DNA of 64,000 nt. Source: Apostichopus japonicus. Its lineage: Eukaryota; Echinodermata; Holothuroidea; Aspidochirotida; Stichopodidae. The notes beneath the pieces were generated by a model, which had not been told where the DNA came from, ran no database searches, and saw nothing but the letters and a program-made list of their open reading frames with translations. The position numbers and the translations under genes are program-made. The stretch is from NCBI RefSeq assembly GCF_037975245.1, contig NC_092576.1, forward strand, positions 1,979,501-2,043,500. Direction: 5' to 3'. Positions 49,701 through 58,826 of the stretch are shown piece after piece (positions within the stretch are counted from its first letter, which is position 1; the number at the start of each line of letters is the position of its first letter).

Positions 49701-49730
49701 CTGAAAAAGAAGCAGCAAAAGTCGCAATGA
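31586..49730 (+). CDS. HSD17B12: HSD17B12 ortholog, very-long-chain 3-oxoacyl-CoA reductase, with two alternative last exons
   Basis: Microsomal short-chain dehydrogenase that reduces 3-ketoacyl-CoA with NADPH in fatty-acid elongation at the ER. Nine shared exons (31586-31754, 35690-35736, 37134-37209, 38168-38343, 38855-38899, 39403-39437, 39708-39789, 40044-40109, 40748-40897) join in frame to 282 residues. Last exon 41832-41948 adds 38 (320 total); alternative 49620-49730 adds 36 (318). The human enzyme is about 312. There is a membrane segment at residues 21-37, cofactor motif TGATDGIG (59-66), NNVG (136-139), and a catalytic set Ser193, Tyr206 and Lys210 within ASAAGSLPTPLLTVYSSTK. It then has SVMPYFVVSKLSKIR, typical of this subfamily rather than HSD17B3. 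The start codon has a strong context (ATCACCATGG). All introns are GT-AG. Confidence 0.97.
32742..32762. repeat. Perfect 9-bp inverted repeat
   Basis: AAATCCGAC-GAA-GTCGGATTT is preceded by CCCGGGAAC and followed by CCCGCCGCGG. It is GC-rich and compact against an AT-rich background, so it may be a transposon terminus. Confidence 0.6.
34020..34500. repeat. Nested tandem duplication (~232-bp units made of ~120-bp half-units)
   Basis: AAGCTACGCA..TTTTTTTTT starts at about 34024 and 34256. Within each unit a half-unit with GGCTACATTTCCCATTGACT then TAGTGTGG..TAGGCTAACATG recurs; related blocks sit near 34065, 34185, 34298 and 34435. At least two rounds of duplication took place. Confidence 0.75.
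35690..35736 (+). CDS. HSD17B12: HSD17B12 exon 2 (residues 57-72)
   Basis: Acceptor TTCTCTTCTCAACAG; 47 bases encoding VVTGATDGIGKAYAEQ with the first codon split; donor GTAAGT, phase 0. Carries the Gly-rich NADPH-binding motif. Confidence 0.97.
36030..36900. repeat. TACTG-based satellite in HSD17B12 intron 2, with 84/89-bp higher-order units
   Basis: Degenerate GTACT pentamers fill the region. From 36417 a larger unit marked by CCTCTAATGTACC recurs at 36417, 36501, 36590, 36679, 36768 and 36852 (spacings 84, 89, 89, 89, 84; the difference is one pentamer). An earlier version with CTAATGTACTGTACTACACT repeats twice at 36250-36360. Cys/Leu/Tyr-rich open frames through it on both strands are artefacts. 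Confidence 0.93.
37134..37209 (+). CDS. HSD17B12: HSD17B12 exon 3 (residues 73-97)
   Basis: Acceptor TTCTGCTTTCAG, donor GTAAGT. Encodes LAAKGLNVVLMSRTESKLDA then VASEI and one base. MSRTESKL is the SDR segment that reads the cofactor phosphate. Confidence 0.97.
37210..38167 (+). other. HSD17B12 intron 3
   Basis: 958 bases, AT-rich, no repeats or exons of note. Confidence 0.8.
38168..38343 (+). CDS. HSD17B12: HSD17B12 exon 4 (residues 98-156)
   Basis: Acceptor TTCTTACCAG, donor GTATGT. Two bases complete Ala98; it then encodes SKYNVQTKVIAVDFTSGSEI and later LEIGVLVNNVGMSYPYPLYF. NNVGMSY is diagnostic for the HSD17B12 family. Confidence 0.97.
38344..38854 (+). other. HSD17B12 intron 4
   Basis: 511 bases. 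A near-copy of the exon 4 donor neighbourhood occurs 70 bases downstream (AAGGTATGTTGTAAAATTC and AAGGTTTGTAGG..), suggesting a small local duplication. Otherwise unremarkable. Confidence 0.6.
38855..38899 (+). CDS. HSD17B12: HSD17B12 exon 5 (residues 157-171)
   Basis: 45-base exon LIQGMINVNCLAATM between acceptor TTTTCATTTCCAG and donor GTAAGT. Phase 0 at both ends. Contains the conserved INVN of the SDR fold. Confidence 0.96.
39403..39437 (+). CDS. HSD17B12: HSD17B12 exon 6 (residues 172-182)
   Basis: 35-base micro-exon MTYLIVPSMLS plus AG, between acceptor TTTCTTCTCTTCAG and donor GTAAAT, phase 2. Confidence 0.95.
39708..39789 (+). CDS. HSD17B12: HSD17B12 exon 7 (residues 183-210, catalytic)
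   Basis: Acceptor TTTCTGCAAACAG, donor GTAAGT. Encodes KKGLIINIASAAGSLPTPLL then TVYSSTK. Carries catalytic Ser193, Tyr206 and Lys210 with the usual 13- and 4-residue spacing. Confidence 0.98.
40044..40109 (+). CDS. HSD17B12: HSD17B12 exon 8 (residues 211-232)
   Basis: Acceptor TTGTCTCCCTCAG, donor GTAAGT. Encodes SYLDFFSRALNVEYSSKGLI then VQ, phase 0 at both ends. Confidence 0.97.
40110..40747 (+). other. HSD17B12 intron 8
   Basis: 638 bases including a (TA)n run at 40501-40522. No other feature recognised. Confidence 0.8.
40748..40897 (+). CDS. HSD17B12: HSD17B12 exon 9 (residues 233-282, last common exon)
   Basis: Acceptor TTATTCTTCACAG, donor GTGCGT, a less canonical donor than those of the other exons. 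Encodes SVMPYFVVSKLSKIRRSSFT and on to TFGCFVHNLQ. Ends in phase 0, so either last exon can follow in frame. Confidence 0.97.
40898..41831 (+). other. HSD17B12 intron 9 (proximal)
   Basis: 934 bases with a short CA run near 41120-41131. No extra exon recognised. Confidence 0.8.
41832..41948 (+). CDS. HSD17B12: HSD17B12 alternative last exon A (residues 283-320)
   Basis: Acceptor TCTCTTCTTCTTGCCTAG. Encodes GSVFPNLPECVSDFVLMAIF then GAYRKRMMKLAQEKSKSN and TAG. It matches the place and pattern of the vertebrate last exon (G-S-hydrophobic-x-x-x-P start, basic end). The end KSKSN has lysines at -3 and -5, a KxKxx dilysine-type ER retrieval pattern. Thirteen of 36 aligned residues are identical to exon B without gaps. 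Confidence 0.93.
   Translation, partial: GSVFPNLPECVSDFVLMAIFGAYRKRMMKLAQEKSKSN
43167..43172 (+). promoter_or_regulatory. Candidate polyadenylation signal for HSD17B12 isoform A
   Basis: First AATAAA after the exon A stop, about 1.2 kb downstream. It is followed by a GT-rich stretch, AGTTGTTTATTGAGTTGATT. Two more AATAAA lie at 43368 and 43561. Which is used cannot be told from sequence. Confidence 0.35.
43899..44440. mobile_element. Repeat with 28-base palindromic head (AGCTCA..TGAGCT)
   Basis: 43899-43926 is nearly self-complementary: AGCTCATACCAGCA then TGCTGGTGTGAGCT. It is followed by TATCACTCTATCCGTC and recurring GAAACTTGGACACAAGGACC and GGTCAAAGGTCAC motifs. This layout is typical of a widespread non-autonomous repeat of marine invertebrates, as I recall it. 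The right end is not defined; motifs fade after about 44440. Confidence 0.6.
44932..45085. mobile_element. Fragment of GTGGCCAGG-headed dispersed repeat
   Basis: CCAGTGGTGTGGCCAGG followed by a poly-G tract and GGGCC/GGCCC motifs resembles the 5' ends of common MITE-like repeats. The opposite end is not visible. Confidence 0.4.
45600..46190. repeat. ~104-bp satellite, ~5 units, each with two hairpins
   Basis: GCATCCATATCTGGGCCAGA recurs near 45675, 45779, 45883, 45988 and 46091. Each unit has CCAGATAAAACTTTATCTGG (9-bp stem) and TTTTATATGGCCCATATAAA plus A (10-bp stem, one-base centre). Confidence 0.92.
46191..47040. other. Unique core of the satellite-bearing element
   Basis: About 850 bases without tandem repeats. 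Open frames are short (the longest is 102 codons on the minus strand, 46258-46566) and match nothing I recognise. It probably does not encode a transposase. Confidence 0.5.
47085..48080. repeat. 65-bp satellite, ~15 highly similar units
   Basis: The unit contains CTCTATATCCAGTTATATCT, GGCTTTATATGGCCAGATAA and AACTTGATCTGCATATCTGG. Units are nearly identical, so homogenisation or expansion was recent. TATCTGGC and GCCAGATA in each unit form an 8-bp stem. AGATAA, a GATA-factor-like word, occurs once per unit. Confidence 0.95.
49620..49730 (+). CDS. HSD17B12: HSD17B12 alternative last exon B (residues 283-318)
   Basis: Acceptor CGTTTTTTTCTCCCCTCAG, a stronger polypyrimidine tract than exon A. 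Encodes GAVVSYVPEVISDYVQLSMH then EGLRKYALKKKQQKSQ and TGA. It aligns to exon A without gaps (shared G.V....PE..SD.V, RK, then K and Q). It starts in phase 0, so it joins exon 9 directly. The tail is very basic, but only Lys at -3 fits a dilysine motif. Confidence 0.92.
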   Translation, partial: GAVVSYVPEVISDYVQLSMHEGLRKYALKKKQQKSQ

Positions 49731-49936
49731 TTTGCCAACACGCCGTTTAATCATGCTTGACTTAAATGATCAGAAGAAAGCAATGTAATTCCTGTGAAGA
49801 GATTAATGTATACGTCTATGTTGTTTCCAACCATGGTATAAGACGGAATTATGCACACTTTAACTGAATATGAAATTCATTGCACACGTTTTCATTGTCT
49901 TAGGAGATATGAACAGTTTAGATCATTTTGGATTTT

Positions 49937-50028
49937 TGGCCAGGGATAGAACCCACGACCTCCCAGATGCTAACTTTCATTGCTTCTAATGTCAGCACTT
50001 TTAACCACTCGACCTTAGCACTAGCTAT
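49937..50028 (-). mobile_element. Truncated tRNA-derived SINE head, copy 3
   Basis: On the minus strand GGTCGAGTGGTTAAAAGTGC (A box) and GGTCGTGGGTTCTATCCC (B box) flank AAGCAATG..AGTTAGCATC. This matches the head of the SINE copies at 12.4 and 18.5 kb; the body is missing. It lies about 200 bases after the exon B stop, probably within that isoform's 3' UTR. Confidence 0.7.
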
Positions 50029-52414
50029 ATAAATATAATCTACCCGTTAATTGCTGTTTTATTCTTTTTAGGATTATCTTTATATTTGATCAAGTATCTT
50101 TTCATACATTTGTAGGTCACATTTTGTTAAATCTGTTATGACTGTTTTTTTTTTACAGTGTTTTGTTAAACTATTCAGTTTATAAATTTCAAATTCGTAA
50201 TGAAGAAGGGATAAGTGGAAAAATACAGAGCAGAATGAAGAATAATTCATCATTCTTTATCTGTAAGGTGTGTATTGTAATGTTTGTATCTTTATAATAA
50301 CATCAGATGGATCATTTGATGTGGATCTTCTTGGACGTGTGCATGAATATGATGAATGATTTCAAATTGCAATATGAGATCAGGAATATTTCAATCTGAA
50401 CTAACGACTTGTTTTGTCCTTTTCTTTGGTTGTTTGCTTTTTGACAAGGTTGTACAAGTTGCAATAGCACCTGGATTATTCGGACCACTTGAACTTAGAT
50501 ATCCGTATTAGAAATCTAACCATACTTGTGTTTCTTCATGCAAAGAAGGCTACTATCCGGCTTAGATGACTCGAGGGCAGCTCACCCCTTATAAAATGTT
50601 TCATTCGCACAAAAATTCGGCCCTCCACTTTAATCAGTCGTGGGGACTTTGAATTCCCCTCCCTCACCTTTTTTGAAATCATGTGCACGCAACTGTTAAT
50701 ACTCGGACTACCACCTGGAATGGAACTATTTTTAGGAGCGTAGGAGGAAGTATCATCTTTCTCGTCACGTTGTATAACAATAAGAAACTAATGCTGTATT
50801 TTGCATGATAACAAATTTGCAAACTGGTGGTCTACCGACTCTGACCGTTTTGCAATGTGTGCAATTTCATCGTCATTTTGATCTGGTGTCTACACTCTCG
50901 TAGATTCAGGATCTTGGGCATATCTGTTGGTGTTGTTTGACAATGGTGACGTTATATTTCGTTCCCAGTACTCAGGTCCTTTTGTTCATTGACTTTCGCA
51001 TATTGATTAATTTTGTGTCGATATGGTTGATATTATTCAGTTGTCAGCGTCGTTGTTTATCTATATTAACCTTGCCTGCAGAGGGCAATGTCTCAACCCA
51101 TCCCTTTTCCCCCAAAAGAAGTATTGACAACACTCCGCAATCTTCTGATCTTTCTCATGTAGCCAGTATACATTTGCAGTAGATGTACCTATTTAGAGTG
51201 TAGCATATAATTTAAGAACTGGCATGTGCTTGTATAACGCATCCTCTAGATAAATTAAATCAAGGTAAGCTGAGTTCAATTTCTGCTACGAATCGCATGT
51301 CTTTACAAGGATACAACACACAAGCGCATCAAAATGAATACAATGTACATTATTATCCTGTAATCCTTAAGGTAAATTACAAGATGGAGTACACAAAACA
51401 AGATAAAGACAATGCTAAGTCATTAAAATATAACACGAATGTTCTACTCGGTCTACTGATGCAGGAGGCGCGCCCATCTCACCCGTGCAGAACGGTCCCT
51501 CAGCCTATGAGTTTAAGAGTGGATGGTGTATTAAATAATCCCTCAGTTCCCTAAGGTCACAGGACCATGAGTGTGTGTGTGTGTGTGGGGGGGGGGGGGG
51601 TCCGGCGTCTAGCAAGCTCTCCTAAGGGCGTCGTCTAATGAAAAAATCGACCGGTGTCTCAGTAAGACGTCAACTAAACCAAGATCAGCTAAGTAATGTT
51701 TGATAACAAAGCTCAACTGTGACAGAAACGGGGTGGAATATACACCATGCAGTCACACCCCTGGATCCACGCCTGCCCCTCAAACACCCTTCTAGAGAGC
51801 AAACCAAATCCAGGATTTTTCTCAGCAAACTGTCAACTGTATAGTGAGCTAGTTATGAAATGTTTCATAGTTCAGGTTAAATAAGGAAAAATAAAGTTCG
51901 CTCGGCCAAGGAAAAACCCTCTCCATTACACCCGTTTCAGTTTGTCAACATCATTGATCTGATGTAACGAACATCTATGAAACTATACGTCACAATATCT
52001 TCACATTGTGGCAATATTCTTCGTGGTTCTGATAAACCGTATGATCGAGAAGCTATTGCAGTTATTTGCAAATGTAATTGAATACTTTCTTTACAAAATT
52101 TGTTGAACATGGTTTCATTGTAATTACCTGCCATAGCAACCAGATTGTCACAGAGTATATAATAACAGAAATTATGGTATAGAAAACATCTGGAATATTT
52201 CGAACATAGTCTACTCGAAAAAGTGACATTACTTCCCCAAATACTTTTATTTCATAATAGAAAAAAACATAGAAACGATAAATATCAAGTACGCAGTACG
52301 TTCGATTCGTTTAATCATTTTAATGTATTCGAAAGCACATTTTTAGATCATAAACAAGATACAGTACTTAATTTGGTACACTGATAACATAAGTTAACCT
52401 TTTTAAGTTACTAT
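50029..52414. other. HSD17B12 downstream region, no gene recognised
   Basis: AT-rich, with a GT/G run at 51570-51600. No clear AATAAA close to the exon B stop; ATTAAA occurs near 51253 and AATAAA at 51890. Short open frames have no recognisable content. Confidence 0.45.
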
Positions 52415-52625
52415 GTATACTACGACCCGTTACGAGGCCGGGGTACATGTGCACTCTCCGCGGCTCCCCCACCCCCTGTTACGAGCTCTCCCCAGCTCTC
52501 TCCCCTCTATTAGAACTATGTGTGAAACTACTTCACAAGTTACCGGACATGGGTATTTGTGCTCCTTTCCTTAAGTTGTTGGTGACCCTTTAACGCAAAA
52601 TGCCTGGCAACGGGTCTAAGTATAC
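52415..52625. mobile_element. Small MITE-like inverted-repeat element (211 bp)
   Basis: GTATACTACGACCCGTTACG at the left and the reverse complement of the right end, GTATACTTAGACCCGTTGCC, share GTATACT and GACCCGTT. Non-coding interior, C-rich in the middle. Confidence 0.55.
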
Positions 52626-55600
52626 TACATTTTCATGAAAGCTGCATTTTACGAAATATTCTTACTTCCACCATTCTGACCAGTTCGCCTTGTTCGATGT
52701 ATGAAATAAAACGGCTTTATATTGCCTTGTATTGGCTCCATTGCCACCCCAAATTTTGGATCATTACGGAAGTGGCAAATGCTGGTAAGTGTAGTTTCGA
52801 AATAAAACTGAAAGAACATTTTCCAGTAATTTAACTTGAAATGATCTTCAGACACTCGGGACTATAGCTTGAATGGTATCATACGTTACAACCAGTTTTG
52901 TATAAATGAAAGTATAAACGCAAAATGCAGCTTTTACATGAAGGATATCATGTCCACTACAACTTTCAAAATATTTATTACTTTACTATAAGAAAGTTTG
53001 CTTAATTCGATATTTAGCTCTAGTAATGAATGAATAATTGTTATGTTAGCAAGCATATTGTTAAGTTCACTGCGACATGCGATACAATTGAATCCTTGTA
53101 ATAGTTTGTAATAATAATAACATATTACAAAGCGATGATATTGAAAAGCTCTTGCAGAATGTTTTGCAGTTATTTAATTGTTGATTATATTGTTACTTCT
53201 TTTAACGAGAAAAAATATCAAGCACTCTGGAACTTTTGAAAACGACTGAGTTTGTCCTTGAAATATTTGTTAATAATAATTTATTGTCAGTAATGACGAA
53301 GTCCCTATTTTGAAATAAAGGCTTTTGTGAAATAATTTTGGTATTGTTATTATAATTTACGGTTAATGTAATTTTTTGATGAGATAAAAAACAATCTTAA
53401 TACAAATAATACAATTTCCACTATACTATGCATGGTAAATTACATTGCGTGATATTCCTCGTCAAATTTGCAGCTAATCGACTGATATTGCTCGCCCCTG
53501 AAAAATTTACTCAATGAAAACGCTCTTACATCCTGTATCAATAATATACGTTTATTAAAAAGAATATTAACTGCGCTGAAAATCTCGAAATATTCATAAC
53601 ATTAGAGTAACACACCTTTTTGTATTATCATTACTGGAGATGTGTTTTATTGAAAAGCTATAAAGAGCAGTTCAACATTGTTAGCTACTTGTTATTAATG
53701 ATAAGACCTTGCCATTAACACCAATAAAATACAGTGTACTGTGATGTTCATCTTTTCACTCTTTTGACACATTTTCTATATATTAGGTCGGAATGCTAAG
53801 AGGCGAGAACTATACTGTTTTTTCAAAAGTAGATCTAACCTCCCTTAAACGTTCCAGATAACTCCAAAGTATTGAAGAGTGCTTAATTAAATCATAACAC
53901 AACATATTCAAAAGTAAGCTTTATTGTAATGAATACTGGGATAATACCATTTGTAGCGATACTTTATAATTACCTTTTTTGGCAAAGGAATGTATACTGC
54001 AATATAGGAGCGCAATTTGTTTATTCTGTAAATATAATACATTTACATTAAAACAAATGATAAAAGGAGCAATTGTTACAGACAAAAATAACTAAATGTT
54101 TCAAAAGCAGTCCGATCCTCCCATTTAGCATTCTAAATCTTCAAAATATTGAGATGGGCTAAGTTTTTCAAGGAAAATGTTTAAAAAAAAAGAAGCTATA
54201 TACAGCAGCATTTCTTAAGCCATTGTTAATAATAATAAAATGCGTGTTTTGAAAAAAAAAGTAGCATCAGCACCGATATTTCCACATATGTCATTCTTCT
54301 AAAAGGTCATCACTACTTACGTGGAATTACATGTTCATATTAATTAACGTTTCACCTCTGCCATTAGAAATAATTACCAAATATTACGTAGCATATAAGT
54401 TACATAATATAATGGCCAAATGGAAGCTAGGTACAAAACACAACTTCTTTAGATATTGTAATAATTTATAGTATGCTGTTATAAACATTGTCAAGTCTTC
54501 TGACATTTTGAAGATGATTAATTTTCTTTAAAGGACTAAAGTTACTAAAAGTTACAAAAGTAAGCGAACAGTCTTTCTCTATATCTCTTACTCTGTAAGT
54601 TTCGAACCTGTTCCAAAATATCAAAAACTGACACCTTAGATGATGAAATTAAAAACTTAAGGAAATCCTAGGTGAAGTAGATGGTACGACATATGGTTCT
54701 TAAAGCTGTATAATGAATGGCAATCATTTGACCATCTACCATATTTAGATAACAGAGTAAATTTAAACCTTACATATGACTAAACTAAATGATGTATAAA
54801 GCACCTGGATTGTTATAAAGTGAATAGTTATATCTACATGGATCTTCTAAAGGATGAATAAGTTGTAGTAAAGGTTGATTTATTAAAAGTTACCGTATAA
54901 AAAAGGATCGTAATCCATCACGCATTAATTTTGTAAGCAAAATCACAATCTGCTATTCTGATAAGTAGCTTTGCGCACACCTTGCCATGTAATTTACAAT
55001 CACCATTTTCCTAAATTTTTTTCCGTTTTTGGAATACAGGTGGAAACACTTTACTAGTAAAAAACATCTTTGTCGTAGAACAAATGCAGTAATATTTTAG
55101 TTTCCCTGCAGGTCGGAAATTAATTATACTGTTAACTTCCCATTCACGATATATAACACTATTGAAAAATTCTCTTGTTCAACTTGGCTGTTGGCATCCA
55201 TATTTATATTTTACTGATACCTTTAAATAAGTAACAACTCACATAAACCAAAAGAAAATACATCGTGGAAAAATATGTAAACGAAAATGATTTCAAAGCA
55301 CTGATTACATTCACCACATAAACTATAATAATTAAATTCAACAGTGATTAATTGTAATTAATTTTCTACAGTTAATTTATATTATATTATTAATTTATAA
55401 ATCTATCTACAGGTAATGTTATATGAGGATCTATCTGCAAGTTTTAACAATCGAATGTTCCTTACTCTATCTTTTCTATCAACTTACTATGCCTTACAGG
55501 GTTCCAGTGTAATTGGAAGCAGTAAGGCCATGTAGACCTGCATCAAACATTAAGTGGCAGGTTATGTTTAGCAGCACGATATTATAGAAAATATATAAAA

Positions 55601-55717
55601 ATGATATTAGTGACTTGATACCTTCGGTGCATCCCTTAGCCAGTTTCCAATAAAGTATTTGTAATTTGAATGTCTTTCAATGTGTTACTGTAACTCAAGT
55701 TCATCTACAGAATATAG
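52626..55717. other. Intergenic, no gene recognised
   Basis: Very AT-rich sequence with poly-A runs. No exon, RNA or transposon that I can support. Confidence 0.5.
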
Positions 55718-55966
55718 GTGAATGCAAGTTCACACAAAAATAGTTCTTATCATTTCCGCTACTTTGAGACTCATAGAGCTAATCATTACGATGGTCCAAA
55801 ATACAACCTTGCTAAGGCTGCGTCCTTAACTCTAAATACTTTGATTCATATGAAACGACAAGAGAATTTGAAGTTGCTAAGAATGGTCAGACTTGAAGGA
55901 AAGATAACCCTCAGTGAAATTCACGTTGTCCTGGAGAAATTTCCTGTTGTTTAACTCGACAATAAA
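55718..55966 (+). CDS. Possible last exon of an unidentified plus-strand gene
   Basis: An open frame to TAA at 55952-55954 reads YHFRYFETHRANHYDGPKYN, then LAKAASLTLNTLIHMKRQEN and LKLLRMVRLEGKITLSEIHV. The composition is balanced. An AATAAA at 55961-55966 follows the stop by six bases. No family recognised. It is convergent with, and close to, the minus-strand gene end at 56023, so it could also be chance within that gene's 3' UTR. Confidence 0.25.
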
Positions 55967-56022
55967 GAACGACCTAGACAAACGCTGAGCAGAGACACTG
56001 TCGGCTATATCGGCTTATGTTC

Positions 56023-56059
56023 TTAGGAGGCATTGTATGTTAGTTGCCAGTCTTCGTCG
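56023..56059 (-). CDS. Possible last exon of the minus-strand gene
   Basis: Acceptor TTTTCTCAACAG. One base completes Ser, then DEDWQLTYNAS and TAA at 56025-56023. Phase 2 matches the exon before it. It is short, so chance is possible. Confidence 0.4.
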
Positions 56060-58294
56060 CTGTTGAGAAAATAAAGGGGGGAGAGACGTTACCATATGTG
56101 TCAAATGATGACGTCATTTCTAAAAGCTAATTGATTTAAGTTGCTTTATTTATTACGGATATTCAATCTAGGCTGGTAGCTTTTCTAGTACCTCATATTT
56201 TAGAACATGAATATAAAATGGATTCAACATATATCATTTCTTGTAATAATCTCCATCCATTGAAATCATCATGTTCTTGTTCTCATCTTTTATGTTAACT
56301 TTCTTTTAATGTATTTATAAAGAAGAGGGTGTGGTCGTGATCATTTTACTTTGTATGTTATTTCTCACTTTGATTTGATTTATAAAAAAAACAACACATA
56401 TGGTCTTGGGATAACACAGAAAAGTCTGTCCAGCAGACCTTAATCCTATGTTGCCCCTCAGTGTACATTTGACAGCAATGATTCCTTAGAGTTTTTATGT
56501 TTATATCCATGTTCATGGTGATTTTCACTAGTAGGTATTTTAAATAATTTCAGATCAAGACAAATAGCAATATGTTTACGATTTCTAAGTGATTGATGGA
56601 ATGCCAAACAAAGATTTTTTTAAATGAATTTTTACACAAGTATAATATCAAATGTTATTTGTTTAAAATTTGAATGGTTTACATCATTAACATTTCAGTT
56701 CTCAAGTTCATTATATTACATTAGAGTCTAATACCAGGATACTTAATGAATCGATTCATTTAGAGTCTGAAACTTTCGCAAGCTTAATTCCCCTCAAAGT
56801 ATGGACCGTGGATTATGGTAAACATTGCAGCAGTACATTAGATTTGGATATTACGTTTATAATATTGCTCGGGCACGTAATTAATCACTTCACTGAGGGT
56901 TTGTTTCGACTAGTTTATGGGCAAATAAAGTGTGTGAGTGTTTATATACCTGTAGTAATCGCGGAAGGTTTCGACCTATAAGAGAAACAGAAAAGTAGTA
57001 AAATAGAATTATTTGGAAAATACTGAGTGTGATATTATTATTCGTTAATATTGTGAGATATAATATGCAGCATAAGAGACAACAAACTGAAGATGCTGTA
57101 TATAATACGTTATAAGGAGATATCATGATAGACTCTCGTGTAAAGATGCATTTACGTAGCAAATTGTTTCATGGCATAGTCTCACTTTTTACTTTCCTTC
57201 AGGTGAAAATTAATTACATTAAAAAAAATAGTTGCACTGAGTTTCTATAAAAAGTACATGTAGTAATTACATTAATCATCAGAATTTTGAAACAAATATA
57301 CTCCTCATATCACATCATGTTTAGCTGTCAAGGCAATGATACGGAAACAATTACACATAAAAGAGTATTGTTTACACTTATATTACACTCAATGTGTATG
57401 AATACTTTATATGCATACATCACAACATCAATGATGCGATTAGTATTTACAAGCCTATCAATACCACCCTACAATTTTCCATTACCAGTGAGAACTTGCA
57501 GAGCTTCCTTCATATCTGCACCCACACCACCCCACTACGACACATACACAAACATTTTCATATCTGACCAATATTCCGTGTTTTACCTCTTCGGCATAAT
57601 CAGCATCTGTTATTTCATCACCAATTTCCAACATCTGTAAATAAAACATATAAATTGGTAAGGAACATTATGTTCAATGGATATGTCTACTGTTTTATTG
57701 TTCACTACAAATTTGTCTTACCTCACTATACACATGTTTCAACAAAAGTCTGCGTGTGAAATAAGACCTTTTAAAAGGACATATTAAGATGAAGGAATGT
57801 ATTAGACAATATCAGACAATTTGGTTGTTTTAATAACATCAGTTGTAGAATGTCTTTGTTATCGAAGCGTTCAAGTTGTCCTCCTATCTAATGGTAGTGA
57901 AGGAAACACCTCCTACTTGGATTAGCATATGTATGATTCCTGAAATTACTGCCAGGAAGCAAACTTCTTTAATCCATAACCTCACACTAGTGAAGAGACG
58001 CCACAAGTAGGTGTCCCTGCACTGGTGTGGACATCTTATATATTACAATGATAAAGACAAATGGCAACTACAATGCATACTAAATGATGGACTTTTTATT
58101 CTCAACGGATAGCAGTGATTTTAAATTGTCTACGATATAATGAAATTATTTTCAGTAAACCTATATGCGTGATGACAACACACATTTGTTACTTACAGGA
58201 AAGAAATTCTCGAAATCCTCATTCAGCAGCCAGCGGCCAGACTGAAGGTCCAGAAGATAGTGGCGTTCATCACGTTTGTAAGGAAGCCAGAAAA
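56023..58294 (-). CDS. 3' end of unidentified minus-strand gene; possible type-B carboxylesterase C-terminus
   Basis: Minus-strand exons 58294-58197, 57634-57587, 56975-56950 and (less sure) 56059-56023 have GT-AG borders and consistent phases. They read FWLPYKRDERHYLLDLQSGR then WLLNEDFENFFP, MLEIGDEITDADYAEE, VETFRDYY and SDEDWQLTYNAS-stop. W.PY.rdE..YL.ldl followed by an aromatic FF.ML pattern resembles the last segment of carboxylesterase/cholinesterase proteins (W.kY...e..YL.l...FW...P.L), followed here by an acidic tail. That family link is inference from a short stretch. Upstream exons carrying a catalytic domain were not found up to the window edge. Confidence 0.6.
56950..56975 (-). 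CDS. 26-base micro-exon of the minus-strand gene
   Basis: Acceptor TTTCTCTTATAG, donor GTATAT. In the phase handed over by the previous exon it reads VETFRDYY plus AG. Confidence 0.55.
57587..57634 (-). CDS. 48-base exon of the minus-strand gene
   Basis: Acceptor TTTTATTTACAG, donor GTAAAA. Encodes MLEIGDEITDADYAEE in phase 0 at both ends; strongly acidic. Confidence 0.65.
58197..58294 (-). CDS. 98-base exon of the minus-strand gene
   Basis: Acceptor TTCCTTTTACAG, donor GTAAGT. Two bases complete a codon, then 32 codons, FWLPYKRDERHYLLDLQSGR WLLNEDFENFFP. GC content is higher than in its surroundings, as expected for coding sequence. Confidence 0.72.
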
Positions 58295-58826
58295 CTGTAA
58301 AAGGAATAGAACAAAATACTTTGGAATATTTTTTAAATATTTTTTTTATAACTTGACCGTGTGTTATAATTGACACCGAGCATCGTAGTTACTCTTATGA
58401 AACCTCACCCCTGTCACACCTTTTATATTCACAAAGAGAATATTGCCATTTACGATTACACTCACTTAATATCAACACATGAACTATGTGATAGGCGTAC
58501 CACCCCTCCTGTCCTACCAAACTTGACATTTCCTAATATAGTCACAAATGTAAGCAAATGTAGCTTTCCAATGATACCCAATTTGTGTCAAACGAAGCTT
58601 GCATCCTCGAGGAATAAACGATAAAAAATTCGAGGGTAATAAAACCTTCGAAAAATTGTTGTATTTACGGTAATGCGGCGTGACGTCAGTCGAGGAACTC
58701 AGCTCAATTACGAGACACTATGTTCACATTCTTAAACGTCTGAGAACACACAACATAACACTGTTGCAGCACCCGAACCGAATTGTACAGTTGCTTATAA
58801 TAGCGTTTTCGACGTGAATATATTGC
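58295..58826. other. Intron or intergenic, no feature recognised
   Basis: No exon fitting the minus-strand gene was identified here. Confidence 0.4.
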
